From contig OX637350.1 in NCBI GenBank assembly GCA_951799405.1, forward strand, positions 10,277,852 through 10,341,851: a stretch of 64,000 nt of DNA, given 5' to 3'. Under the pieces are notes generated by a model that saw nothing but the letters and a program-made list of their open reading frames with translations, made no database searches and had not been told where the DNA came from. Within the stretch, counting starts at the first letter, position 1. Each line of letters starts with the position of its first letter. Positions 10,626 to 20,800 of this stretch are shown one piece after another. Both the position numbers and the translations under genes were made by a program. Source of the DNA: Agapetus fuscipes. Lineage: Eukaryota; Arthropoda; Insecta; Trichoptera; Glossosomatidae.

Positions 10626-11941
10626 TTAAACAAGAATACAACAGCATTGAATAGAATTTTGTACATAAATAATATATTTTTTACAATTCATATCGCCTAT
10701 TACTGTATTCTACGATTGATATTTTAGATTACAAATCATGTGAGGTAAACAAATAAAAAGTGAAGAAAAACAAAAAAGAAGCAGCATCCAAAACCAAAGA
10801 CAAACAAATACACAAATCAAAAATAAAAATAAAAAATAAATCTCGTCCTCATGATGGGATAAGGAAAGAAAGGTCAGGAGAAAGGGAAGGGAGTAGAAAT
10901 ACAATGCGCACACAAAACACGTCAATGATGATTAATAAGCAATAAAAACAAAATAGGAATTGGGAATGATTAAAAAAATTAGAAATGAGATTCAAAAATG
11001 AAATTCAAATCCTGCAAGATTCAAAATCTTCTTTTTCAATGACTGTGCAGACAGAAAGAAAATGTCCAACTTAGGATCAGTCCGTTGGACACTATTTACT
11101 GCAACGCAAGCTCTACTTATAAAAGAATTTTGCTTATAATTTGTCCTGGCTGAACCCACATAAAATAAGGATTTGTCTCGATGAGTTCTGATTGGACAAT
11201 GAAATGGAAGGAGGCTTGTGAGAGACGCACTATCGATTTTGTTATTAACTATCTTATATATGAAGCTGATGTCAAGCATATTTCTCCTTGCCTCCAAAGA
11301 TCGTATACCATAATGCTCCAATGCTTGGGAATAACTATTGAAATGTTGTCTATTGCGAAAGTTCAGTTGCTTGATAAGTTTTTTTTGGACCATTTCAATA
11401 GCATTAATATGGACAACGTAATTGGGGTTCCAAACAGTTGAACAAAACTCAAGTACACTTCTAATATATGAATTGAACAAGAAGGGCAATACTTGGGGAT
11501 TCGTGAAAAGTTTAGTATTCCTAACAATAAAATATAACGTCTTCATCGCTCTTTCAGTAATATGCTCATAATGGTTGATAAAACTCAGTCTCTCGTCCAA
11601 CAATACACCCAAATCATTGACCACTAATTTTCTTCTGAGTCCATCAACACCAAAACTGTAGTCAAAAAGTATTTTACTACGATTTCTTGTGTAAGTAATG
11701 ACATTACATTTGTCAATATTAAGATATAATTGGTTGGCATTAGAGTAAGAAAGAATCGAGTTAAGATCAGACTGCAATTCTATACAATCCTCAATTGTAT
11801 TAATTTGTTTAAATATTTTAGCATCGTCGGCAAACAACAGAATATTGGAGTACTTTATTGAGTGAATAATATCATTAATGTAAACAGTAAATAAAAGAGG
11901 CCCCAGGTGGGATCCCTGAGGTACACCAGAGTATTTTTTTG
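10593..11941 (-). mobile_element. Jockey/CR1-type LINE, 5'-truncated
   Basis: On the minus strand the element runs from a reverse-transcriptase fragment (near 11941) through a 3' UTR to a 31-base poly(A) tail, read as T at 10593-10623. Truncation at the 5' side and a 3' poly(A) tail fit target-primed reverse transcription. A clear target-site duplication was not found. Confidence 0.85.
10992..11939 (-). pseudogene. Non-LTR reverse transcriptase, C-terminal half
   Basis: The frame is open from the truncation point near 11939 to the stop at 10992, about 315 codons. It starts inside the polymerase domain: a GVPQGSHLGPLLF-type motif, then INDI, then FADDAKIF with the catalytic DD pair. Thumb and C-terminal segments follow (DLGVLLDERLSF, RSVLEFCSTVWNP), typical of Jockey/CR1-clade enzymes. 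The endonuclease and the N-terminal polymerase motifs are absent, so it cannot support transposition by itself. The long uninterrupted frame implies a fairly recent insertion. The exact clade is less sure; the poly(A) tail favours Jockey. Confidence 0.88.
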
Positions 11942-12420
11942 ATGTTACGCCACGAGATCAGTACAGCTTTTCGGGACATGAAATAAATCATGTCCAGGGT
12001 GAAGTCGTCATGCACATACAACCTGTAACTCTCCAACAGGGTGGGGCTTCGCATTCAGCCGTTGAATTTTTTCAGTTATTTGATCATTTCCCGTGAATTT
12101 GAAGAAAAAATATCGGGATATGTTTGCTTTAAATTTAAACAAAAGATACGCAAATTTTACAACAACAAAAAGCTTATGTTGTCATTTTGTAAGTGGGCGG
12201 GTAAATTCCTTGAATTAGCACTGTATATTGATTAAATAAACAATTAATAAATCAAATGAAACATAAAATATAATAGATTTTGTTTCACAGGTAGAACAGG
12301 CAATTAGGCAAACTTTAATGTATTCAATATGCAGAAGTTGCTGCCATAAATTCGTCCGTTATTTGCGATACGTTGCCCAATAAATTTGCACATTGTAATT
12401 TGGGTTAATATTCAAACAGT
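11942..12420. other. No gene; AT-rich spacer between two LINEs
   Basis: A 64-codon frame at 12041-12235 has no recognisable product. The region separates two minus-strand LINE copies. Confidence 0.35.
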
Positions 12421-13850
12421 TAATCTATAATCTATCTATAATCTAAGTTGCAAGGATATATTCATTCAAAGCTCTCAGATGTATGCCCACAAACAAACAC
12501 GTGTAGTTCGCGCTTACAAATGCTGATTGTGTACTTACAAATAAAATCCAAACCTCAAATGAACATAAGCCCTGCAACTCTTGCCGACATTCCCTGAAAC
12601 CGGGGTGACATTGGCAAAGTGAACCATTTTTTACAGTATGGGTGGTCAGCCTCATACCAACCTATAAGTCAAGGAATACGAGTAAAAAATAACATTTAAG
12701 TATAAGAAAACAACAAAACCTTAAAAATAAATCTATCCAAAAAAAGTAAAAAAAAAAGAAATGTCTTATGCAAAAAATGTAGCAAGCCAATAAACCAACA
12801 TTAAAAATCAGCATTGCAGATTAGCCGCCACTTCTTCTTGTCCTTGCATACTTCTTTCATTTCATCCAGAGTCATAACCTTTTTCATACAAGTCCTCCTT
12901 TTATTATGACTCTGGATTTCCCATTCATTCGCTATTTCAGAGATTTGATCCTTCCATACTTTTCTCGGTCTTCCTCTACCACGACATCCATCTATTCTAG
13001 CAACATATACTTTCTTCGTCAATCTTTCATCACTCATTCTCTCCAAATGCCCGAACCATCTTAACATACTTCTTTTTATCTTCACTTTCACACTTTCCCT
13101 TACACCACATTCTTCTCTTACAAAATCATTCCTCACCCTGTCACTTCGTTTTTTCCCAATCATACTTCTTAGATAGTCCATTTCTACTGTATGGACTTTA
13201 CTAATTTCCCTTTCACTCACCGTCCAGGCTTCAATTCCATACATCAAGGTTGGCACTAGTATACCACCGTGCACCGCCAATCTAACATTTTTTGAGAGAT
13301 TTTGGTTCCTGGCGATGCAAGCGGTCGCACCCAGTACACACCTGCCTTTCATTATTCTTCTTTCAAATTCACCGGTCATTCTTCCATCTTTTTCAAACTT
13401 ACTTCCCAGGTATACAAACTCATTTACGACATCAACATTCATTCCATTAATTTTAAATTCATAATTCATATTTTCATCATCTCTTTCAAAAATCAATACT
13501 TTCGTCTTACTTGCATTCAACTTCAAATGGTTACCTAACAAAGCTTCATTCAATCTAGAGAGCATTGTTTGCAATTCTACTGCAGAATCAGATACAAGAA
13601 CTGCATCATCTGCATACAGTAGAACACTCACTTTGCTCTCTCCTATCATCAATCCACAATCATTAAGTCTAGCATCCCTGACACACTTGTCCATACCTAT
13701 GTTAAATAGCCATGGACTCATCACACATCCTTGCCTCACACCCTTATACACTTCAAACCACTCACTATACTCACCATCAATACGGACACATGCCTTACTA
13801 TTTTCATAGTTTGCATGCACCGCACCTAGCAGAATATAATAAGCAGAGAA
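12421..13850 (-). mobile_element. RTE-like LINE, 5'-truncated, with family A 3' UTR
   Basis: The best copy of the dominant LINE. Reading the minus strand, the ORF enters near 13835-13859 and stops at 12801. It is followed by 124 bp of spacer and then the full family A unit (12677 down to 12421), ending in the tail repeat seen on the + strand as (TAATCTATAATCTA). This contiguity shows that the abundant family A repeat is this LINE's 3' UTR. A microsatellite-like tail instead of poly(A) is usual for RTE-clade elements. Confidence 0.82.
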
Positions 13851-13859
13851 TAATCTCAA
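12801..13859 (-). pseudogene. RTE-like reverse transcriptase, C-terminal part
   Basis: A 352-codon open frame; the first ~15 codons may be host sequence beyond the truncation. Motifs in order: GVRQGCVMSPWLFN (finger/palm), LLYADDAVLVS (catalytic DD), FVYLGSKFEKDGRM, LMYGIEAWTVSERE, DRVRNDFVREECGV, LRWFGHLERMSDERL, then RGRGRPRKVW near the end. This order is characteristic of RTE-type and related non-LTR elements. The apurinic endonuclease and early polymerase motifs are lost to 5' truncation, so the copy is dead although its frame is intact. The final residues (KKWRLICN) serve as a tag for 3'-end fragments elsewhere in the window. Clade assignment is moderately sure. Confidence 0.88.
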
Positions 13860-16479
13860 AATTATTTCATCTTAGCGAATCAATAATTCACTGGATTTTT
13901 GAAAAATTCTTTAACGTGGAGCACACCTGAGAGCGATTAAGATGTTTGCCACATCGGAAATTAATGTTTAAATTTTGGATATTTCTGTTCTTTAGTTTAA
14001 TACCAAAATTGTTTTTTTATTGGGTTTTGGAAATTATTCATAATATGAAATGCACGTCAGATTTTTATTTATTTCTTATTTATTTTAATTGAAATACAAT
14101 ATTGTTTTTTTTCACATTTTCATTCACATATCAATGACTTTTAGTGAATCCTGTTGCTTTACGGAAAACTCACCGCATATACTAGTCTAGAGTCCATTAT
14201 AGCATGTCTAGATTATTCCACAAACACCAGGAAACTCGAGTAGGTATGTGCTAGAAGGCTCCACACACTCTTATAAGCGGCTATAATTTTTACTCACTAT
14301 AATATTACCTACTAATTAACCTATAATTCAGGGGTCCTATTCATAAAACAACATAAAAGATTTGCCATTAAAATAGTCACCTGATTTTATTATGATTCAT
14401 GTTTATACTTCTCACTTTTTCACGAGAAAAAAAATCCTAATGGTATCTGTTTTTATCCTAATGGTACTTAAATGGTATGTGAAAAAAATGAATTAAATAC
14501 GAAAAAATCATTGTTAAAATCAGGACTATTATTAAATTATAAAAAAACTGCTATTACCTTAGATATAAGGTGGTTGAATTAAACTACGTCTCAAAGCTGA
14601 ATGAAACCTAAGGATGTCAATTAGTTGGTCCCAGATTTTGGGAAATTCGCAAAAACGTCCTTCCATTAAGGTTAAACGATTTTCACTAAATTAAGTTTAA
14701 CAATTCATTTCCGCTGCGGAATCGCTTCGGAGTAGATAATCTATTTAGTAGATTTAAAATCTATTTATCTACACCCTAATTCACGGTCTGCGGACTAAAC
14801 CGCAATGCTCACTAAATCTCAGTTTAAAGGCGTGATCAAAGGACGTGTTTATGAATTGAGTTGGATATTGTAATTTTTATGAAACAGTGGTTGGCAACCT
14901 TGGCCGAATATACAAATAGATCATTTTTGTGGCAATTAGAATTTTTTTTTCTTAGGCGGATCAATAATAATTATCGTAAATTGCATCCGCATTGACCATA
15001 TACAAAAAAGACTATGAAAATATAGGATCTAGCGAGAAAGAGCAGATCCAGGAGGAATTTTGGAGAAATCAGGATAGCCTGCATTTTTTTTAAATATCAT
15101 TTAATTTACGTAAATTAAACAATATACGACTTATATAATCTTTACTTCATCCGTAAAATTGAAAAATGAGCTTGTGTATGAGGTGAATACAAAGAACTGC
15201 AGAAAATTATCTCTGGTCACGTCAAGCAAAATTTTGCTGAATTTTTAGTGACATCCCGTTTCATGGAATCCAAGCTTGTAACACGTTTTTTTATTCTTTG
15301 AGTTGACCGTCACTGTTGTAGACTAAAGGACATAGAAAATCGCACCATTAATAGGGAAACATATTTAGTCTCTGGGACATGGGAGTAGTCGCTTCCACCG
15401 GCGCCAGGTCCCCTTCCCCCCAGGTGCCATTAAATAATGATGCGCCTGGGTGTCCGGTATAAAACTTCACGTTTAAACTCAACCAAAACTTTTTAGTTAG
15501 GAACTAAAACCCTCACGAGAGGCACTGTTTGTTTTTCTAAACATTTTTTGTCGAACGTTGAGCGTAAAGCTTATACTCGGTGTGCAGACTTTAATATCCT
15601 GAGGGTCTGCTACCTCAGACTCGGCTACCTGCAAAACTGAGACGAATCTGTTCCACTAATCATCTTTTTGAGAGGAAGAGAGTCTGTTAAAATCAGATGG
15701 CGCTTTTCCTTGTTCCAAAATGAGTAAGTCCTCAACTTGTGTGGATGCCAAGTAAACGTCTACGGTATAAAAGAGAGCTAAAGGTAAATTTACAACTCGT
15801 TCATCTAACTGTTTAGCTTTTCCCTTTTCCTGAATCGTACTACACCTGTTCTGCAGCTCATGCTCATTCAAAGTTGTAGCTATTTCAAGCGGTGGAAGGT
15901 ATTCCCACGAAATTCAGTTACATGACACAATACCTACAGAAATTTCAGGTGAGAGGCGTTAGATCAATAAAAAAAAATTAATGTGATTTTGCCGCAATTC
16001 TGAAAGGAAAAATTGTTCATTCGTATGAATACTAAGTAAACCTTCCACTATGTACAGCCTATGTGTTAATTTTTATTTATAATCAAGCATGTTTTTTCTT
16101 CAGAATTATGCGTATTAATAATTTCATGTTTTGCTCCTTTTTAAAAGACAGCATTAATTCTGAAGTTTTCTTAGTTGACATAAAAACGTTTTTATTTTTG
16201 TTGCCTGATAAATAAAACTTTGTGAAAGAATTTTCCTAACTTTAAATCTCCAAGTTGTCACAATAAATGTAATCATTTGAGTTTTAATTAAGAATAGTCA
16301 AGAAACTGCCATAAACATATTGTAGTCCCTTGTCTAGTTAAACACCGTGTTATTATACAATTTATAATATTTCGTACGTTTATCGTGCATTGTATCGTTC
16401 CATAAATTAATCATACATTCGTCAACTTTGTAATGAAAACAATGATAATGATGGGCATTTATTTTAAACGCTCCTACTT
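13860..16479. other. No gene; 2.6 kb noncoding
   Basis: No open frame with family resemblance. Contents noted: a perfect 20-bp palindrome at 15100-15119, and a family-D repeat motif near 15450-15540 (GGTATAAAACTTCACGTTTA). The exons upstream of the Sp8-type exon could lie here or further 5', but none was recognised. Confidence 0.35.
15100..15119. repeat. Perfect 20-bp palindrome
   Basis: TTTAATTTACGTAAATTAAA is its own reverse complement over all 20 bases. It holds back-to-back AATTTA words around a central ACGT. It could be a dimer binding site or chance in AT-rich DNA. Confidence 0.5.
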
Positions 16480-17230
16480 TTTTGGCCATAAAACCAAATT
16501 AACTTTTGTAAAATGACAATAATATTTGTTATTCACGACAAAACCTTCTTTCTTTGACGCACTGCATAATTACGGCAATTATTGTAAAACCACATAAAAC
16601 GGTGTGTAAAAAGCAAATCTACTTTGGTAGATACGGAGAAGGAACGCAATCTGTTCTGAATTTGAAATTTGAAATGAGTTTTTTTATGGCCGTATTATTT
16701 ATTCTGTGTTGTCAGCCGCCGGTGTCTTCTTTTCCCGAAAGAAGCTTGCCGAATCTTCGTTAAATAACCGCTTAATTTTCATTGATAAATGGAGCCGACC
16801 TAATGGGCCTACTAGGGTAATATCCAGCGGTCGCATTGTTTCCACAATGGCGCTGCACGCTCCTTTAAAATGCATTCAGTTTGAATCAACAGCGATAAAA
16901 AACGCAGTCAAGGATATTACTGCACGGCGAGGCGGCGCAGGCGAGACTTTTTTTGGTTTTCTTGTGTTTTTTGTTGCATCGCCCTCCGCCTTGAGATTTG
17001 ATTTATATTTCGAGATGATTATTGTAACACCAAAGGCGGCAACATTGTGTACGATGTCATTGTTTGTCATCATAAAAAATAAACACGTTCGGGATACGAT
17101 TTTAATGAGGCGCTTACAAGATGAACTCTGTTCAAACATTTGGACCATTATATATGTATCTCTTTTATTGAGTGAATAAATTTCCATTAAAAATATGTAT
17201 TTATATTGTTGTTGTTGACAATTTTGTTTA
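16480..17230 (+). promoter_or_regulatory. Repeat-free intron 3' end, candidate enhancer
   Basis: The 700 bp before the exon contain none of the window's repeat families. They hold Hox/caudal-type words (GGCCATAAAACC near 16483, TTTTATGGCCG near 16682, TTTTCATTGATAAATGG near 16776). A position just upstream of the coding exon of a developmental regulator and the lack of transposons suggest constraint. The function is inferred. Confidence 0.3.
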
Positions 17231-17246
17231 ATGTTTGTTGTCTTGC

Positions 17247-17256
17247 TTGTCCCCAG
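17247..17256 (+). other. Splice acceptor of the Sp8-type exon
   Basis: TTGTCCCCAG at the end of a T/G-rich tract (TGTTTGTTGTCTTGCTTG upstream). The conserved protein box starts 21 bases after it. No conserved sequence precedes it in frame, and the upstream in-frame residues ([10 protein letters not shown]) resemble no Sp protein. Confidence 0.8.
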
Positions 17257-18489
17257 GAGCACCCCAGTCTGCGCGGCACCCCGCTCGCCATGCTGGCAGC
17301 GCAGTGCAACAAGCTGTCCAGCAAGTCGCCGCCTCCGCTGGCTGATGCTGCCGTGGGCAAGGGCTTCCACCCCTGGAAGAAGAGTCCTCAAGGCGGCTCC
17401 CCGGGGCCGGCACCCACGGGGGGCAGGGCGGGCCCGCCTGCGGGGACGGCGCCCTGCTACTCCCGCCCGCCCACCTCGTGCGGGGGCCCGCAGCCCACGG
17501 CGTATGGAGGAGACCTATACTTCCCTGGAGCAGGCTCAGCCCCTCCAGACCACCAAACCTTACTAGGAAAAGTTGAACCTCATGGATTAGGATCAGTTTA
17601 TTCAAGGCATCCATACGAATCGTGGCCATTCAACGCGGTCACGGGAGGAGGACATCACGGAGTCCTGAAGGGAGGAGACGTGAACGCGGGGGCGGGCTGG
17701 TGGGACGTGCACGGGGCGGCGGGAGGCTGGCTGGATGTAGGGGGGGCGGCCAACATGCATGCAGCCCAAATGGCGGCCAACTACGCGGCGGGGTCAGACT
17801 ACTCCTCGCTCAGTCACTCCCTGGCCTCGGGCAACACGGCGCACCACCTGCTGTCCTCCCAGCAGCACCTCCTCCAGGACACGTACAAGTCCATGCTACC
17901 CGCGCAGAGCTTCGGCCTGCACGCCGCTGCCCCGGCCCCCGCGCACGCACCGGCGCCCTCGCCCTCCCCGCGCTCGCAGCGGCGCTACACGGGGCGCGCC
18001 ACGTGTGACTGCCCCAACTGCCAGGAGGCGGAGCGCCTGGGGCCCGCGGGCGTGCACCTGCGCAAGAAGAACATCCACAGCTGCCACATCCCGGGCTGCG
18101 GGAAGGTGTACGGGAAGACGTCTCACCTGAAGGCGCACCTGAGGTGGCACACCGGCGAGCGCCCTTTTGTGTGCAATTGGCTGTTTTGCGGCAAGAGGTT
18201 CACGCGGTCCGACGAGCTGCAGCGACACCTGCGGACGCACACGGGGGAGAAGAGGTTCGCCTGCCCCGTGTGCAACAAGCGCTTCATGCGGTCCGACCAC
18301 CTCGCCAAGCACGTGAAGACCCACAACGGCGGCGGCTCCAAGAAGGGCAGCAGCGAGTCGGGCAGCGAGAGCGAGGACAACAGCCAGGGCGAGATGGCGG
18401 GCAGCCCGGGGCGCCGCTCCCCCTTGGGCCTGGGCCTGCCCCTGGGCCTGGACACGGGCCTGGACGTCAAGCCGCCCGGGCTGGCGTGA
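17257..18489 (+). CDS. Sp8: Sp6-9 class zinc-finger transcription factor (Sp8/Sp9; Drosophila Sp1 type), main exon
   Basis: DNA-binding transcription factor of the Sp family; relatives act in limb, appendage and head development and bind GC/GT boxes. The exon opens after a polypyrimidine tract and acceptor (TTGTCCCCAG, ending 17256) and runs 410 codons to TGA. Numbering from the exon start: [13 protein letters not shown] box at residues 8-20, FHPWKK at 37-42, HPYESW at 118, WWDVH at 148, Btd box CDCPNC at 250. Three C2H2 fingers follow at 276-298, 306-328 and 336-356, with helix residues [16 protein letters not shown] and RSDHLAKH. The tail is Ser/Glu-rich. HPYESW and WWDVH separate Sp6-9 from Sp1-4. 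The true start is uncertain: a short upstream exon is likely, or Met at 17290 (399 aa). Upstream in-frame codons from 17206 are intronic. The exon is very GC-rich. Confidence 0.95.
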   Translation, partial: EHPSLRGTPLAMLAAQCNKLSSKSPPPLADAAVGKGFHPWKKSPQGGSPGPAPTGGRAGPPAGTAPCYSRPPTSCGGPQPTAYGGDLYFPGAGSAPPDHQTLLGKVEPHGLGSVYSRHPYESWPFNAVTGGGHHGVLKGGDVNAGAGWWDVHGAAGGWLDVGGAANMHAAQMAANYAAGSDYSSLSHSLASGNTAHHLLSSQQHLLQDTYKSMLPAQSFGLHAAAPAPAHAPAPSPSPRSQRRYTGRATCDCPNCQEAERLGPAGVHLRKKNIHSCHIPGCGKVYGKTSHLKAHLRWHTGERPFVCNWLFCGKRFTRSDELQRHLRTHTGEKRFACPVCNKRFMRSDHLAKHVKTHNGGGSKKGSSESGSESEDNSQGEMAGSPGRRSPLGLGLPLGLDTGLDVKPPGLA

Positions 18490-18521
18490 GCGCGGTGGGG
18501 GCAGGCGCTGCTCTACCCGCA

Positions 18522-18888
18522 GTACCGCCCCTAGCCTCCTGGCACCTCCCCCAGTACTACCCCTAGCTTTCTAGCATCTTCCCCAGTCCTACCCCTAACC
18601 TCCTGGCATTTCCTCCGGTCCTACCCCTAGCCTCCTGACATCTTATCCAGTTCTGCCACTAGCCTCCTGGAATCTTCTCCAGTCTTACCCCTAGCCTCCT
18701 GGCATCCCCCGTGTAACACCACCAACCTGATAAAACCTCTCCCAATATCACTCCTAGCCTCGCGGAATCTCTCCCTGTCTCACTCCAAATCCAAAATCAG
18801 CTCTAATCTCCTGGCATCCTCCCAATTAAACCCCTAAGCTCCTGACATTTCTCCTAGTACCTACCACCCCTAGCCTCCTGTCATCTCC
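18522..18888 (+). repeat. Degenerate ~32-bp minisatellite in the 3' UTR
   Basis: The unit is approximately TACCCCTAGCCTCCTGGCAT followed by CTTCCCCAGTCC. About 11 copies diverge progressively from the stop-codon side to 18888. The core CTAGCCTCCTGGCAT is the best conserved part. Confidence 0.85.
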
Positions 18889-19060
18889 AGTAAGCATGCT
18901 CCTCCAGGACCAACGACCAACTGTGAAATACAACAAAGTATATTTTGTAAATAGCGAAAAACATGTTACATATCAGACGGTGAATAGTATTTTGTAAAAA
19001 AAAGACACAAAGTGAATATGGAAGTTGAACAATAAGCCTGCTGCGCGGAAGGGTAAAGCA

Positions 19061-19115
19061 TCGTCCTCGCTAGCAACAGTTTACTCCTGCAGTGCGGTGT
19101 TCCTAGCGAGGACGA
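19061..19115 (+). other. Strong stem-loop in the presumed 3' UTR
   Basis: TCGTCCTCGCTAG (19061-19073) pairs perfectly with CTAGCGAGGACGA (19103-19115). After one C/C mismatch, AACA (19075-19078) pairs with TGTT (19098-19101). The loop is 19 bases. The stem is GC-rich while the surrounding UTR is AT-rich, so it should fold stably in RNA. Confidence 0.7.
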
Positions 19116-19499
19116 CACAACTAGTGTAATATATTATTAATCAATTGGTATAAAATATTCCTTCTCGCTTGAGGAGATCTAACACAACACAGGATTTGTA
19201 CCACTCTTTGTAATAAAGTAAAATAAGTCAATTCGAATTTCAGTCGACTAGGTATGAAAACGACTAATATTCCGCCACAGCAGCATGAGTCCTGTGACAG
19301 ATCACAGAATTTCAACACCATAACTTTGAAAAGACGTTTCGTTACTTTTTTAAATTCAAAATGGACTTCGATTCTAGCAAATAACAAGTGACTCATATGT
19401 CAGTCAAAAGAAAGTCAAATACGTTTTGTTTCAAATTTCACCACATTAGACTAAGTTAAAAATTGTTAGGTAATGTTTATTTCAAATGAAACCAATAAA

Positions 19500-20690
19500 A
19501 TGCATTCCCTAATCCCTAGAGATACGATCAAAATGTTTGAAAATCGATGTTTTCACTTCTTCTTCATTTCTTTTTCAATTCAGTTTTTTTAAAATTCAAA
19601 TACCAAAAAAAAAATAACATAAATTGTTGCATGGTTTTTTCATCGTACATTGTCTTTTAATGGCGTGAATTCTTCAAAAAATTACATAAATTTACATTAA
19701 ATACATCAGATAATTGTACAGAATGTATGTTTTCTTTTAACTTCACTGAATTCGCAATAATCCGATCCATTTCAAATATTTTTCTGTTTAAAAAAAAACG
19801 CTGAACTTTCGATACGACATGTCATAGGGTTCATGCTTTAGTGGCCCGGGTATAAAAATTTAAAATTAATATTAGATAGGAACAAAAATAACCACACCTG
19901 CTGATTTCTTGTGAGCAGTTACAGTCGTATAGAATCAAAGGCAGCGATCTAGGATTTTGTCTTCAACAATTAGATAAGTGCATAGGAACAGAGGTTATCG
20001 TTTCCATATATTTATTTAATTTAAAAAAGTCCAGATTGCTATCTCTGATTTTATGCGACTCATTAATTCTTCTTAATTTATTTTTTTACATTTTCCGACA
20101 ACGAAAAGTAACTTTACACGTTTTAATTTAACTAATTTTTATTTAATTTCTCTATAAAGATTTATAAGTTTTGCAAGTCTGTAGATGGTTGTACATTTTT
20201 TATTAAATAAATAAAGAAGTGGAGATTTATTATAGGAATCCTATGTCTATTATACATTATTTCATTCTATAAATTTATATATATTAGAGAGAATAAAATA
20301 ATAAATATTAAAATAAATTGTATTATTTTACGCTTTTGTGACAAAAAAAACAAACACATTGAAATTTATAAAATTAAATATAAAATATTTTACTCGAGGA
20401 AAACTGACTTTTTATTATCTTTTCAATTAACCTACATATAACTTAGAAATTAATTGAGTAATAAGTAAAGAAAAATAAATAAAAATATTTTTGACTAGAC
20501 CTGGGTGAGCAGTCTAGTCTTTTCCAGCGATTGTAACAGTCAATAAAGGATGGCCGCTCGTGAACAGCTGTTTGTATAGATAACATTTGACTGCCCAATC
20601 AGTTGTTCACGCGCTGTCATATCTTATCGTTTGATGTAGAGTCAATATTCACGATAAGGAAATCATAAAAGAAAAAGAGAGATCATGTCT
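19500..20690. other. No gene; AT-rich sequence after the Sp8-type gene
   Basis: Contains further AATAAA words (20200-20330) and a small inverted repeat GACTAGAC/GTCTAGTC at about 20492-20519. Nothing else is recognisable. Confidence 0.35.
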
Positions 20691-20800
20691 CCAGAATGAG
20701 TGATAAATGACTTGCTGACGAGATGCCAATATGTCAACGCCCAGCTGGAAGACCTCCTAAAATGTGGGAAGACATCTGAATATCCTCATCTCAGGATTCA
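20691..20800 (+). mobile_element. LINE C-terminal scrap
   Basis: CGCCCAGCTGGAAGACCTCC then TAAAATGTGGGAAGACAT read, in one frame, as a RRPAGRPPKMWEDI-like peptide. This is the basic GRP-rich motif found near the C-terminus of many LINE reverse transcriptases. The flanks are too eroded to classify. Confidence 0.45.

Larger units (their letters stand above)
18490..19499 (+). other. Presumed 3' UTR of the Sp8-type gene
   Basis: Noncoding sequence after the stop. It shifts from C-rich minisatellite to AT-rich DNA near 18920. AATAAA polyadenylation words occur at 19212-19217 and 19494-19499, with more near 20200-20330. Which one is used cannot be told from sequence. Confidence 0.5.

Noticed and set aside
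16706..17179. 157-codon + frame upstream of the Sp8-type exon as a gene
   Set aside because: No domain, signal or splice context. It overlaps a 171-codon minus frame and lies in what is best read as intron.
17206..17256. Translation start at 17206 for the zinc-finger protein
   Set aside because: The stretch is a polypyrimidine tract and splice acceptor. Its residues ([17 protein letters not shown]) match no Sp protein and only mimic a signal peptide.
17228..18566. Long overlapping frames antisense or out of frame to the Sp8-type exon
   Set aside because: GC-rich coding DNA lacks stops in all frames. These are shadows of the real exon.
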